Source of the DNA: Cymbomonas tetramitiformis
Lineage: Eukaryota; Chlorophyta; Pyramimonadophyceae; Pyramimonadales; Pyramimonadaceae
Length of the DNA stretch: 17,567 bases
Assembly: GCA_001247695.2 (NCBI GenBank)
Contig: LGRX02010021.1
Coordinates: 1 to 17,567 of the forward strand
Direction of reading: 5' to 3'
A program made the translations under genes and the position numbers. Of this stretch, positions 9,303 through 17,333 are shown in pieces. Below the pieces are notes generated by a model. The model was given only the letters and a program-made list of their open reading frames with translations. It made no database searches and was not told where the DNA came from. Within the stretch, counting starts at the first letter, position 1, and the number at the start of each line of letters is the position of its first letter.

Positions 9303-9313
9303 GGTATAAATAC
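9303..9313 (+). promoter_or_regulatory. TATA box of the proline-rich membrane protein gene
   Basis: GGTATAAATACACG is a canonical TATA box on the plus strand, 75-80 bp before the first proline-rich codons. An ATG at 9322 opens only 12 codons in another frame. The box overlaps the nominal 5' end of the open frame, so translation must begin downstream or on a spliced leader. Confidence 0.65.
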
Positions 9314-9329
9314 ACGTGCAAATGCCATC

Positions 9330-10885
9330 GCGGCGGACTGCGCGGACGTGCAAAGCGTAAACAGCGCGCTAAGCAATACCGTGGAGTCCCCCCCACCCCC
9401 GCCGCTGCCGCCTCCCATCAGCAACGCGCCCACCACTGCGGGTCCAACAAACGCTCCCACGGGGCTACCGCCGTCGCCGCCGATCTCGCCACCCGTGCCG
9501 CCGCCCAGACCCAGCCCTCCCCCGCCACCCCCACAGGGGTGCGCCAGCGGTTACGTGGGGTACCACGAGTTGTCCAACCTGCGAGCTTCGGCCGATTCGC
9601 TATCGCGTGGGGCGCAGCTGCACATGACGGACTGCACCGTATGCGGCGCCGCGTGCGACGCGATGCCGTTGACACACACGGACAAACCGTGCATAGCGTT
9701 TTCGTGGATCGCGCGGAGTCCTTTTACAGCGCCGGCGCGCTGTCGCGTATCGAGGTGGGGCGTCCCTTCGCGCTCAACGTATTCCTGAACGACGCGCAAA
9801 GTCGCAGTCGCTACTTTTTACGCCCGGTCTCCATGCTGGCGCTGCTTCGTAAACGCGAAAGCGGTGAGGGCCCCGACTTCAGCACCTCGGGACAGCTTCG
9901 AAGCGAAGGCGGCCCGCTGACGTCGGTGGCCACCGACATGTGCGGCAGCGTCACGAGCGCCGGCGACGGCGGGGACTTGTTGAACACCTCCAAGCTCATT
10001 CGCATCTACGGCCCGGTGTTTACAAAAACACCGGCGGCGCACGCGCGAGAGGTGGCCTCTTTCTACACGCCGCTGCTCGCCCCTATCGACGACAACCTGC
10101 AGAGCAGCATATTCGATCGCGACCTCATTCAGTACCTGCGCACCCCCGAGCTGTACGCCAGCGACGAGCTGTTGTCCAAGTTCCTGTGGGCCAACGACTA
10201 CCGTGGCGGTCTGCATTTCGCCTCGGGTTCCAACACGTGGTTCCTACGCAACGGGCTGGACTTCTCCACGGTCGACCCGGACGTGCGCTACGACCTGCTG
10301 TTCTGTTACCACGGCCAGGCGATCCCCAAAGCGGAGGCTGGCGAGCTAGACAACAGCGCCGACGCCGTAGCGTACCGCAACGCCGCAGGCAACCCGCCAG
10401 CTTCCACCGCGACGTCGCGCCGCATGCTCGGCGTGCCGGTCACCGCCGGGTTCGTGCAGCCGGGTCCGGGATTGAGCGGGCGCGCTTTGCTGCAAGCTCT
10501 GGCCCCGGGATCGCAGGACGTGGCGCCGAATGCCATGTCGGCGGTGGCCGAATTGGTGGTGGCGGAACGGATCGGCGACGGCATTCAGCTCGCACGCGTT
10601 GACGAAGGCGCTCCCACTAATATTCCGCCACCGCCTTCATCACCACCGTTACCACCGGCACCGCCTCCACCGCCTTCACCACCACCGTCACCACCGTCAC
10701 CGCCTCTTAACACTGTGCCCAGCGCGCAAACCGACACGGACGACGACGATGACGGCGATAGTGCGCTGATCGCGTCGATCGTCGTGCCTTGCGTCGTTGC
10801 GGCTGTGATTGTAGCAGGTTCCCTATATCTTTTGTTAACAAAGGTGAAGGAAAGAAGCAATGCCGATGGAGGTAAAGGGTCCTAA
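9330..10885 (+). pseudogene. proline-rich type I membrane protein, virus-like, with one frameshift
   Basis: Two overlapping plus frames make one protein. The first carries a proline-rich stretch (about 9388-9537, PPPP and SPP repeats), then a Cys-rich module (TDCTVCGAACDAMP). The second starts with VDRAESFYSAGALSRIEVG and runs to 10885. The frame changes between about 9690 and 9720. The second part has a long globular region (LIRIYGPVFTKT, FLWANDYRGGLHFASG), a second proline-rich stretch (10626-10712), an Asp run, a single membrane helix (ALIASIVVPCVVAAVIVAG, 10763-10842) and a basic tail, which is type I topology. No in-frame ATG or signal peptide precedes the first proline tract, so the 5' end is missing, spliced or uses another start. 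Proline stalks around a Cys-rich module suggest an attachment or envelope glycoprotein (inference). Confidence 0.68.
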
Positions 10886-10968
10886 CGGAAAACCCTCGAA
10901 CGTTAACATGGCCAAATGTCGCTGATACTGAAAATAATTATGGAGGAGGCGCTCAGCGTGTATAGGGG

Positions 10969-10980
10969 GGTGTATAAAAG
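10969..10980 (+). promoter_or_regulatory. TATA box with no clear target
   Basis: GTGTATAAAAGC is a strong TATA match on the plus strand after the proline-rich gene. The only plus-strand frame downstream (ATG at about 11071) is Arg/Ala-rich and antisense to the 144-residue gene, so its target is unclear: a short transcript, or a remnant promoter. Confidence 0.45.
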
Positions 10981-11083
10981 CTCCGCTCGTTTTAAATAAG
11001 CCTGTTGTTCAAACGCGCAGTCCGGCTATTGCCGAGTATACATGTTCTGCTAAATTTTGTAATAACGATTATGATTTACACGT

Positions 11084-11518
11084 TCACCCAGCGTTGTACT
11101 GCTTGTACGTGGCGTAACAAAGGCGCACCTGCGCCGCAAAACCTAAACCGTGTAGCAAAATCGACAGCAGGTCCCAGCATCGCGCGCGCCGCCTCTTTCC
11201 CGTGCGCTCGTACACGTGAAATGTCACGAAGCTCTCCTGCGGCTGCCCGTGCGCGCAATCGCGATGTTTCGGGCGTATGGCATGCCACGCGTAGCGCGCG
11301 TCGTCGTCCATGTGCAGCTCTCGCGCGACGCGCAGCACGTCGGTCCCGTAGTCCACGCGCAAAACATGCATCGCGTGGTTGGCACGAACATGAGTATCGG
11401 CGTCCACCGTGTACTGGCCGACCATGCGCAGATCGCTACGCGAGCGCGTCGCGGATTCACCCTCGGTTACGAGGGAGACACACGGCCCGCGCTGGGTTGT
11501 ATATATATCATACGCCAA
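11084..11518 (-). CDS. 144-residue protein of unknown function in the virus-like block
   Basis: The minus-strand frame opens at 11518 (MAYDIYTTQRG); a second ATG at 11425 (MVGQYTVDADT) gives 113 residues and is an alternative start. Composition is balanced (RVDYGTDVLRVARELHMDDD, ESFVTFHVYERTGKRRRARC) and the end is helical (WDLLSILLHGLGFAAQVRL). The opposing plus frames are Arg/Ala/Ser-rich in the way of antisense shadows, so I prefer the minus strand. The first codons overlap the TATA box of the divergent 320-residue gene, which favours the downstream start or implies mutually exclusive expression. No family recognised. Confidence 0.5.
   Translation of the reverse strand: MAYDIYTTQRGPCVSLVTEGESATRSRSDLRMVGQYTVDADTHVRANHAMHVLRVDYGTDVLRVARELHMDDDARYAWHAIRPKHRDCAHGQPQESFVTFHVYERTGKRRRARCWDLLSILLHGLGFAAQVRLCYATYKQYNAG
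11498..11511 (+). promoter_or_regulatory. TATA box of the 320-residue gene
   Basis: TTGTATATATATCATA lies about 35-45 bp upstream of the ATG at 11543. This is why I place the start there rather than 109 codons upstream, where the frame is open but reads as an antisense shadow. Confidence 0.75.
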
Positions 11519-11542
11519 TTACAGTGCAGAAACCCGCGCGCG

Positions 11543-12505
11543 ATGTCGGCGATCAAGTTGCAGCACACGAAAGGCGCGTATGACGGCGCGATCGACATCG
11601 CGGCGTACGCCGCCAGTCACACGTCCGGACCGGAGTCGATGGAGATCACGGTGTGCATTCCGTGCGATTTCACGGACGGCCAAACCAGCGTGACTCTGTC
11701 GCACACGGATCTGGAGAGACTGTTCAGGGAAAAATGGCGCACCAGTGAACATTACTCCACGGAGTCTCCCGGACTACCCGGGCGCGTCGATTACCAAAAA
11801 GCGAAAGTCAAAAAAATCGTGAAGCAAGGCGTGATCGTGAACCGGTGTCCGGAAAGATCGCACACGCGCATGAACCTGTACAACCTCCGAATCACCGACA
11901 ACGCTTCGCGCAAACTCGTAAACGGCACGCGCGTTTTCAAAGCGGGTCGCACGGGCCTCGCGTCGGATCCGACGGAGTCCGATTTTCCGTTGATGCACGT
12001 CGGATGCATCGCGGAAGACGTGGTCATTTTCGAGGCAGATGACGGCGATGAAGATGAGGACCTCATGCACTTTAGCACAGCCTCCTTGACGTTCTACGAT
12101 AAACTGCGCGACGCTGGTGCCATATACAAAACCCACGTGCCCGGCATGAAACCGCAGGCCGTGATTTCGCTGCAGGCAACGGACACGCTGGACACGTTGC
12201 AGACGATCCTGCGCCGCCCCGACATCGTGCAGTTCGGTTCCTACGACCCGCTGACGTACAGAGAGTGGCGCCACGAACGCAACAATCACGATCTGGCGAT
12301 GGGCACCATTCGCCTGCCGCTCGATCTGTGCGAACGATGCGTCGAAGCCGCCAAGTCGTACGACCAGCGCGTGAACGATGGCAAACACGACCTGACGACC
12401 GTCACTATCAAACTGGTGCCCAGCAGCATGAAACAGACGGTGGAGCCGGAGGGATCCATGTCCCTAATGATGACGGCGGACGTGCCCTTCACCGAGCTTT
12501 ACTAA
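11543..12505 (+). CDS. 320-residue soluble protein of the virus-like block
   Basis: Starts MSAIKLQHTKGAYDGAIDI and ends TADVPFTELY. There is no signal peptide or membrane helix. The sequence alternates short strand-like segments (MEITVCIPCDF, TSVTLSHTDLERLF, LYNLRITDN) with loops, has an acidic insert (EADDGDEDEDLMHF) near the middle, and a long helical-to-strand C-terminal half (DTLDTLQTILRRPDIVQF, TTVTIKLVPSSMKQTV). It reads as a beta-rich structural or nucleic-acid-associated protein, but I do not recognise the family. The frame is intact, GC-rich in wobble positions like the 478-residue gene, and has its own TATA box. An AT-rich tract follows its 3' end. Confidence 0.78.
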   Translation: MSAIKLQHTKGAYDGAIDIAAYAASHTSGPESMEITVCIPCDFTDGQTSVTLSHTDLERLFREKWRTSEHYSTESPGLPGRVDYQKAKVKKIVKQGVIVNRCPERSHTRMNLYNLRITDNASRKLVNGTRVFKAGRTGLASDPTESDFPLMHVGCIAEDVVIFEADDGDEDEDLMHFSTASLTFYDKLRDAGAIYKTHVPGMKPQAVISLQATDTLDTLQTILRRPDIVQFGSYDPLTYREWRHERNNHDLAMGTIRLPLDLCERCVEAAKSYDQRVNDGKHDLTTVTIKLVPSSMKQTVEPEGSMSLMMTADVPFTELY

Positions 12506-12837
12506 ATGCAGGGTGCCACGCACGTCGCCGAACCCACCACTGGGCACTCAAAAGACAAACGCGTACGGGCGCGCGTGTGTATGTAAATATATATATATAT
12601 TTTTTAATATAAGTGGACGATTTGTGAAACGCAGTGCAGGACCCCGAATCAAGCTTCTGCTCAGGTGTAAGCATTCTGTGTGTACTCTCGAAAAGTGAAG
12701 GCCAAGCCTAAAGAAACAGTGATTTTTTTTCAAAGTGAAAACAGCCACGTGGCAAAAGTTCAGTATAACACCTAAAACTTACGTGCACGCATACGCACGG
12801 TTTCCTGACATAGCGGTCCTATTTCCAAAGAGCTGAC
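12506..12837. other. non-coding gap after the virus-like block
   Basis: No convincing gene. It holds a (TA)n/T-rich tract at 12585-12607 (GTAAATATATATATATATTTTT), possibly the 3' processing region of the 320-residue gene. Composition drops from GC-rich to mixed here, marking the right edge of the block. Confidence 0.5.
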
Positions 12838-13053
12838 CTAACAGTACCTAGGCAGTTGGTCAATATACGCGGTTCGTAAATGACCATCACCAGTGGTCAC
12901 AGCGCCCACGGTTGGGGGGCAGTCTACCCCACAGACTGCCACCCGCATATTGTACTGGTACAAACAACGACGCGTAGGAAAATTGCCTGGTGTCACACCA
13001 ACCTGCACTGTAACGGTGGGCAAGTCGGGATGCCAAACTATATAGGTTGTCAA
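12838..13053 (-). pseudogene. short unknown ORF, possible terminal exon
   Basis: Minus-strand frame without an ATG (first codon TTG at 13053, preceded by TTAG that could be an acceptor). About 71 residues with protein-like composition and several Cys (TRRCLYQYNMRVAVCGVDC), ending LPRYC. The first residues (TTYIVWHP) are preserved in the second locus copy near 16620-16652, where the frame is then cut by the GA-rich minisatellite. It may be a 3' exon of an unidentified gene duplicated with the FHA locus, or chance. Confidence 0.28.
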
Positions 13054-15156
13054 AACTAACTAATCACTATCTCGAGCTGTGGTAAATTTGTACTACAGTA
13101 GGGGAGGTCTGTACTCATAACGGTCAGAGCTGAACCTAGCACGGCATGCTGCATAGATTATGTCGGTTTAAAAAGCTTTCACATTCTGCTTAAAATACTA
13201 TATAAAAATGTTTGAGCAAGTTTTGGTTGGACCACTTATCTCTACGTCAGGGGTTTATGACCTAACCTAAGGCACATCCCCTTACATACATGGTTCCCGT
13301 GTAAAACATAAAAACATAATTTCTGGTAAAAAATGCTATCACCTTGCGGTGTGCACTGTAGGGTACGAGCTGCTTATTCATAAAAGGCACTCAGGTTGCG
13401 TTTCCGCCGGTGTTGCCGTATCTGGGACAACCGTCTCTTCTTCGGAACTCGTTAAGGAGGAGGATTGGGGGTTCACGTGTTGGGTTCAACCTCCGAAAAC
13501 AAAAGGGCGTCGAGGCACAACATTCGCGGTCTGGGTGTAAAGGACCAGTTCACGACGGGTCCCATGTTCACCCTTAATTTCTTTAAAAAAGGCTTCCTGT
13601 TCAGAACCTTGTTGCGTGGCCTCCTTCAAAAGTTCTTTGTACTGCTCCATACTTAATTTTACCATCATTCCACTTCCGGAGCCCGAACGTTGCTGCAAGC
13701 CCGCACAAAACAGTGTCGGTCAGAAACCTCGCTTCGGCCACAGAGATGAAAGCCGTGGCTTTCACATTACCACACACCGAACGTGCTTTTCTTAGTGACG
13801 CAGGACCTCGGCTTAACAAAGAAAGGGTGCGAGCCCAAAATAACTATCTATTGGCTACGCACCCGAGACCCAGTAATTCCCCTGCGCTGCACGGGCAAGC
13901 GAACGAAGCTGTACCTTTTTCTTGGATACCGTGTCTTCCGCGAGAGGCTCTTGTCTCTTATACCCAACGTCCTTGTCCTCGTCTGGCATTTTTTGGCCAA
14001 CCTACAACGATAAAAAGAGCGGAACAACATGTTTGGTCACCATTTTGGGGTAAAAAAGCTGACAACCAGAAACAGATACGGGGGTATTGCACAGCGGCGC
14101 AAAGGCGTGTGACGCAACTTACCCAGTTCTTGACGAGAGATGCAACCTTATAATTCGCTGCAGGGGGGTTTTGGATAGCGACCAGGCAGATGGGGCACTG
14201 CTTGGTATCCTGTTCACGGTAACGGTAACAGTTCAGGATCAACACACAAGCTGATACACATTACGAAAGTGCGTGTGTTGTTAAATTTTAAGCTCAAACA
14301 CTCCAAACCTCAAGTAGGACGAAGATCCAACACGACCAGCAACAACCTATTATTTGAAACGAGAAACCGTGCAAATGCGTAATAATTTTGAGCCATAACA
14401 CACAGCTGTATAAGGCAGGCAACAAGTGCGTGGTTCAGACTCAGACCCGTGGCTGCATAAAAAGTGCAAGGTGTCGAACAGCACCTCCAACCACGCGTCG
14501 ATACAAAATCTGCAGAATGAGGTGTGACCGCATTCACGCAACTCATGCGCGTTGCGCACGGTATCTTCGCATAACACGCACTGAAATCTCTCAAACATCT
14601 CGTATGCAATATCGTCGTAAACCTCTGCAGTTATTTTGGACGTCTCCGCCGACTGGCCTTGCGTCTGATTTGCCTGATCCTCGACAACTGGGTAAAAGCA
14701 AGCCAGCCAGTTACTTCTTGCCAGATGGTCGGGTAACCAAGACAGACGGTTCGCAAACGACAGCCAGTTAAAATTTGATAAAAATGGTCGCATTTTACGA
14801 GTTCGTGAAAGCAGTGACGAAACAAGTAAAAACATGCAGCGAGCAATGTCGGACGAAACTAACGTTCAGCGCAGAGGCACATGAACCCACGTTTTGGCGG
14901 TGGTTGTGATTACAGTTTGCTTGCCAGTGGAGTACCAGATTGAACAGGTCCGAAATAGAGGCGAAAGAAAAGGAAATTACTTTCGTCAACTTCATGTTTG
15001 AAAAATACATACACGTGAGGATTTCTTTGTGTGACATTGTCTTTCGTTACCTGCGCGCAGGCGAAAACGTACCGTTAAACAACGTTAACTTAGATATAGC
15101 CCACAAAGCAATACGTCCATCGGAGACAAAGCGTAAAAAAAGGTGCTTACGTTCTG
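13027..15156 (-). repeat. duplicated FHA locus, copy 1
   Basis: Sequence from GGATGCCAAACTATATA at about 13027 to the donor side of intron 2 at 15156 recurs in the same orientation at 16624-17567. Copy 2 lacks roughly 13905-14985 of copy 1. The 3' flank, terminal exon, intron 6 end, exon 3 and intron 2 are shared. Confidence 0.9.
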
Positions 15157-15663
15157 AGGACCAGCAAACGAAATTATATCGCCGTGAACAAGCTGTGTTG
15201 GTGTTTCGCTATCAATCTTCAATCCCCCAACCTGTCGCAGTGCGCAAACAACAAGAAGACCCGGTCTATACCCAAATTCAAGGCCGGAGGTAGCATAATC
15301 ACCGTCTTTAAGAAACTCTAGGAGATCAAACTAGACTAGACACCAAACAGAAACGATATTCAGGTTAGCGAAAAGGTATAGGCAGGGGCGTACATAAGTC
15401 CCGTTTTTTGTATTCTTATCTGTCACCGTATACGTCTCTATCCCGTCGACCACTCGATATTCGATAGAAGCATGGAAACTATTGACAATGTATGGAGGCT
15501 CTCCGCCCCACAAGGTGATATCATTATCAAGGTCCCGACCAAGGCGAAGTTTTATTCTGCCTACGTTGAACCAATCACAAAGCTGAAATTCTGGTAAGGT
15601 TTGAGCGTGCGGTTCACCGTTCCTTACCCGTCTGATAAAAGCATAAGACTGTTTGTAACTCAT
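13374..15663 (-). CDS. FHA-RING protein, RNF8/CHFR-like E3 ubiquitin ligase, eight inferred exons
   Basis: Inferred exons (minus): 15394-15663, 15151-15231, 14981-15050, 14485-14687, 14123-14209, 13915-14001, 13572-13692, 13374-13447; about 330 residues. All introns are GT-AG and every join keeps phase. The start is the first ATG (15663), with A at -3. The FHA domain spans exons 1-3: LGRDLDNDITL, SFHASIEY, NTKNGTY joined to VGGLKID, LVHGDIISFAG, NPHVYVFFKHE. The C3HC4 RING spans exons 4-5: CVLC, CGH, CRFC, then CPIC, with 10 residues between the last two pairs only when the 275 bp intron is removed. Exon 6 is acidic/basic, exon 7 a Gly/Ser hinge plus helix, exon 8 a basic tail (PKKRRL, HRRKR) like a nuclear signal. 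FHA domains bind phosphothreonine and RINGs recruit E2 enzymes. If the last intron is retained, exon 7 reads to a stop at 13486. The FHA position usually Ser (three before His) is Asn. Confidence 0.8.
15051..15150 (-). other. intron 2 of the FHA-RING gene, unusually conserved
   Basis: Starts GTAAGC, ends GCGCGCAG, with TTAAC branch-like motifs. The second locus copy (17460 onward) is nearly identical, with about two substitutions and a small A/G-run indel, while the next exon differs at 16 of 60 bases. Confidence 0.8.
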
Positions 15664-15898
15664 CGTCAAAAAATGATGCGGGATACTAAGAAGAGAATAC
15701 AGCAGCGGCCTTGGACTGAACAAGTTGAATAGTGCTGGATGAAAGCGCTTGCACGCTTTTTACGTTGCATTGTACAAGGTGCAGCAAAACGAAATGTATT
15801 TTTGGCTGTATGTATATGACGCAGTACAGGCGGTTGCTACGAATACACCCTGTCACCGCCAGACCGAAATTTCATAATACGCTAACCCCAGGTTTCAC
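15664..15898. other. upstream region of the FHA-RING gene
   Basis: No other gene seen. On the minus strand TCATTTTTTGACG lies directly before the ATG at 15663 and resembles the TCATTYY initiator described for oomycete promoters. No TATA box found. Confidence 0.35.
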
Positions 15899-16094
15899 CG
15901 AGGAAACCTCCTCTGCACTGTACTGTCGTGTCTCTGTACCGCGTACCGTGTCAATTTCCACGTCGCTGGTTGGAGGTCCATCGTTTTTCGTCGACGGCAG
16001 TACTGTCGCGCGACTGCCACGTCGGCGTGAATTCCCTCAAAAACGACAGTGCAGTACAGAAAAATGACAGGACAGTACAGCGGAGGTTTCCTCG
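15899..16094. mobile_element. MITE-like palindromic element, 196 bp
   Basis: Ends in inverted repeats: CGAGGAAACCTCCTCTG on the left and its complement with one mismatch on the right (16078-16094). The arms continue with out-of-register copies of TACTGTC. The interior carries further inverted motifs: GGCAGT...ACTGCC at about 15998-16020, and CAGTACTGTCG / CGACAGTGCAGTAC. No ORF and no clear target duplication, so the family is unknown. Confidence 0.65.
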
Positions 16095-16112
16095 AAGGGT
16101 GCAGCAGTGAAA

Positions 16113-16250
16113 ATGCTCGATCTGCGTGAACGACGCGTCGATACCGCTAAGGCGTGCGATCGGCTGAGCGGTTTCACGCCAAATACGAAATTTGTAACCG
16201 AGAATTTAGTTTACCAAGTGACCAGTCGATCGCGATACTCGTGGCGATGA
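16113..16250 (+). CDS. 45-residue ORF or gene remnant
   Basis: ATG at 16113 to TGA at 16250 (MLDLRERRVDTAKACDRLSG, ending SRYSWR). The frame is open upstream into the MITE-like element, so it may be the surviving 3' end of a longer gene interrupted by that insertion. The GC- and CpG-rich style resembles the virus-like block. Two hairpins follow. No family recognised. Confidence 0.3.
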   Translation: MLDLRERRVDTAKACDRLSGFTPNTKFVTENLVYQVTSRSRYSWR

Positions 16251-16277
16251 TCGCGAAAAAATCCATGAAAAAAAAAC

Positions 16278-16295
16278 ACGCCCGCCGTTGGGCGT
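16278..16295. repeat. short hairpin ACGCCC / GGGCGT
   Basis: 6 bp stem with a 6-base loop, just after a run of A, downstream of the 45-residue ORF. Confidence 0.5.
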
Positions 16296-16307
16296 ATGAG
16301 TAAATCA

Positions 16308-16339
16308 ATTTCCCCGGCCCGACTCTGGGCCGGAAAATT
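16308..16339. terminator. GC-rich hairpin, possible 3' end signal
   Basis: CCGGCCC GACTCT GGGCCGG forms a perfect 7 bp GC stem, extended on both sides by AATTTCC / GGAAAATT pairing. Palindromes mark transcript ends in some giant viruses (known for mimivirus); this role here is only inference. Confidence 0.4.
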
Positions 16340-16436
16340 CATAAAAGCTTAAAAACGATTACCGTAAAATGATTAACACTGAAGCAGTAACAACCATAGA
16401 CTCGGATCACCCCAAGGTTACAAATTCTACAGTACT

Positions 16437-16620
16437 GAGTGTTGATTGAGTGTTGAGAGCTGAGAGCTGAGAGGGGCAGGGGAAGAGAGGAGAGAGAAGA
16501 GAGAATGAGAGAAAGAGAAAGAGAGAGAGACAGAGAGGCCCCCCCTCCTGGCTAAACGTTCTAGAGAGCTGAGAGTTGAGAGCTGAGAGTCGAGTGTTGA
16601 GAGCTAAAAGCTGAGAGGCG
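16437..16620. repeat. GA-rich minisatellite
   Basis: Purine-rich on the plus strand, built from GAGAGCTGA and GAGTGTTGA variants at both ends and a GAGAGAGA/GAAAGAGA core in the middle. It marks the left boundary of the second FHA locus copy. The minus-strand frame through it is low-complexity Ser/Leu and not a gene. Confidence 0.85.
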
Positions 16621-16990
16621 GGTGGGGATGCCAAACTATATAAGTTGTCAAAACTAACAAACCACCTTCTCGAACGGTGGGGAAATTGTACTGGGCCACC
16701 AACCCGAAAGAGGTGAGGGCCTGTACCCGTAACGGTCAGGGCTGAACCGTCCAACTAGCACGCCACACTGCGTAGCATATGTCGATTAAAAAAAGCTTTT
16801 ACAATCTGTATAAAATACCATATAAAAATGTTTGAGCAAGTTCCGGTTGGACCATTTAACTCTACGTCAAGGGCGTATGGCCTAACTTAAAGCACAATCT
16901 CCGACATACAAGGTTCCCGTGTAAAACATAAACACATACTTTTTGGTAAATACCATCACCTTGCGGTGTGGACTGTAGGTTACGAGCTGC

Positions 16991-17182
16991 TTATCTAAGC
17001 TTGTCACTCAGGTTGCGTTTCCGCCGGTTTGTAAGGATCACTTCTTCGCTGGTGCCATTTGCACATTCAGTTCTTTGCAAATAGGCTCGTTGTTCAAGCG
17101 GTTGCGTGGTCTGGTTCAGCAAACGTGTATACTTTTCGGTTGATAGTTTTATCGCGTACCCACTTCCGGAGTCCGAACGTTG
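16991..17182 (-). CDS. terminal exon of the second FHA locus copy
   Basis: Homologous to exon 7 of copy 1. It begins after the same GGCTTGCAG acceptor with QRSDSGSG (copy 1: QRSGSGSG), keeps KLS-E-Y-LL-TQ, and ends in RRKRNLSDKLR. The copy 1 tail has RRKRNLS at the corresponding place but only after an extra intron. Bases differ at about 29 of the first 84 positions, mostly non-synonymously. Which upstream exon joins it is unclear: a GTGCGG donor in exon 3' would keep phase. Confidence 0.6.
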   Translation of the reverse strand, partial: QRSDSGSGYAIKLSTEKYTRLLNQTTQPLEQRAYLQRTECANGTSEEVILTNRRKRNLSDKLR

Positions 17183-17333
17183 CTGCAAGCCCGCACAAAG
17201 CAGCGTCAGTCAGGAACCTTGCTTCAGCCACAGAGATGAAAGCCGTGGCTTCCACCTTACCACACACCGTTCGATCTTTTTTTGGTGAAGCATGACCTCG
17301 GCTCAACATTGAATAGGTGCAAGCCCAAAATAA

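Noticed and set aside
9690..9715. Programmed -1 frameshift site
   Set aside because: No X XXY YYZ heptamer in the zero frame and no clear downstream pseudoknot seen by eye.
11005..11542. Plus ORFs upstream of the 320-residue gene, including its 109-codon open extension
   Set aside because: Arg/Ala/Ser-rich antisense shadow of the 144-residue gene; the TATA box at 11498 puts the start at 11543.
12506..13026. tRNA or other structured RNA gene in the intergenic gap
   Set aside because: I found no cloverleaf-compatible arms or B-box-like motif by eye.
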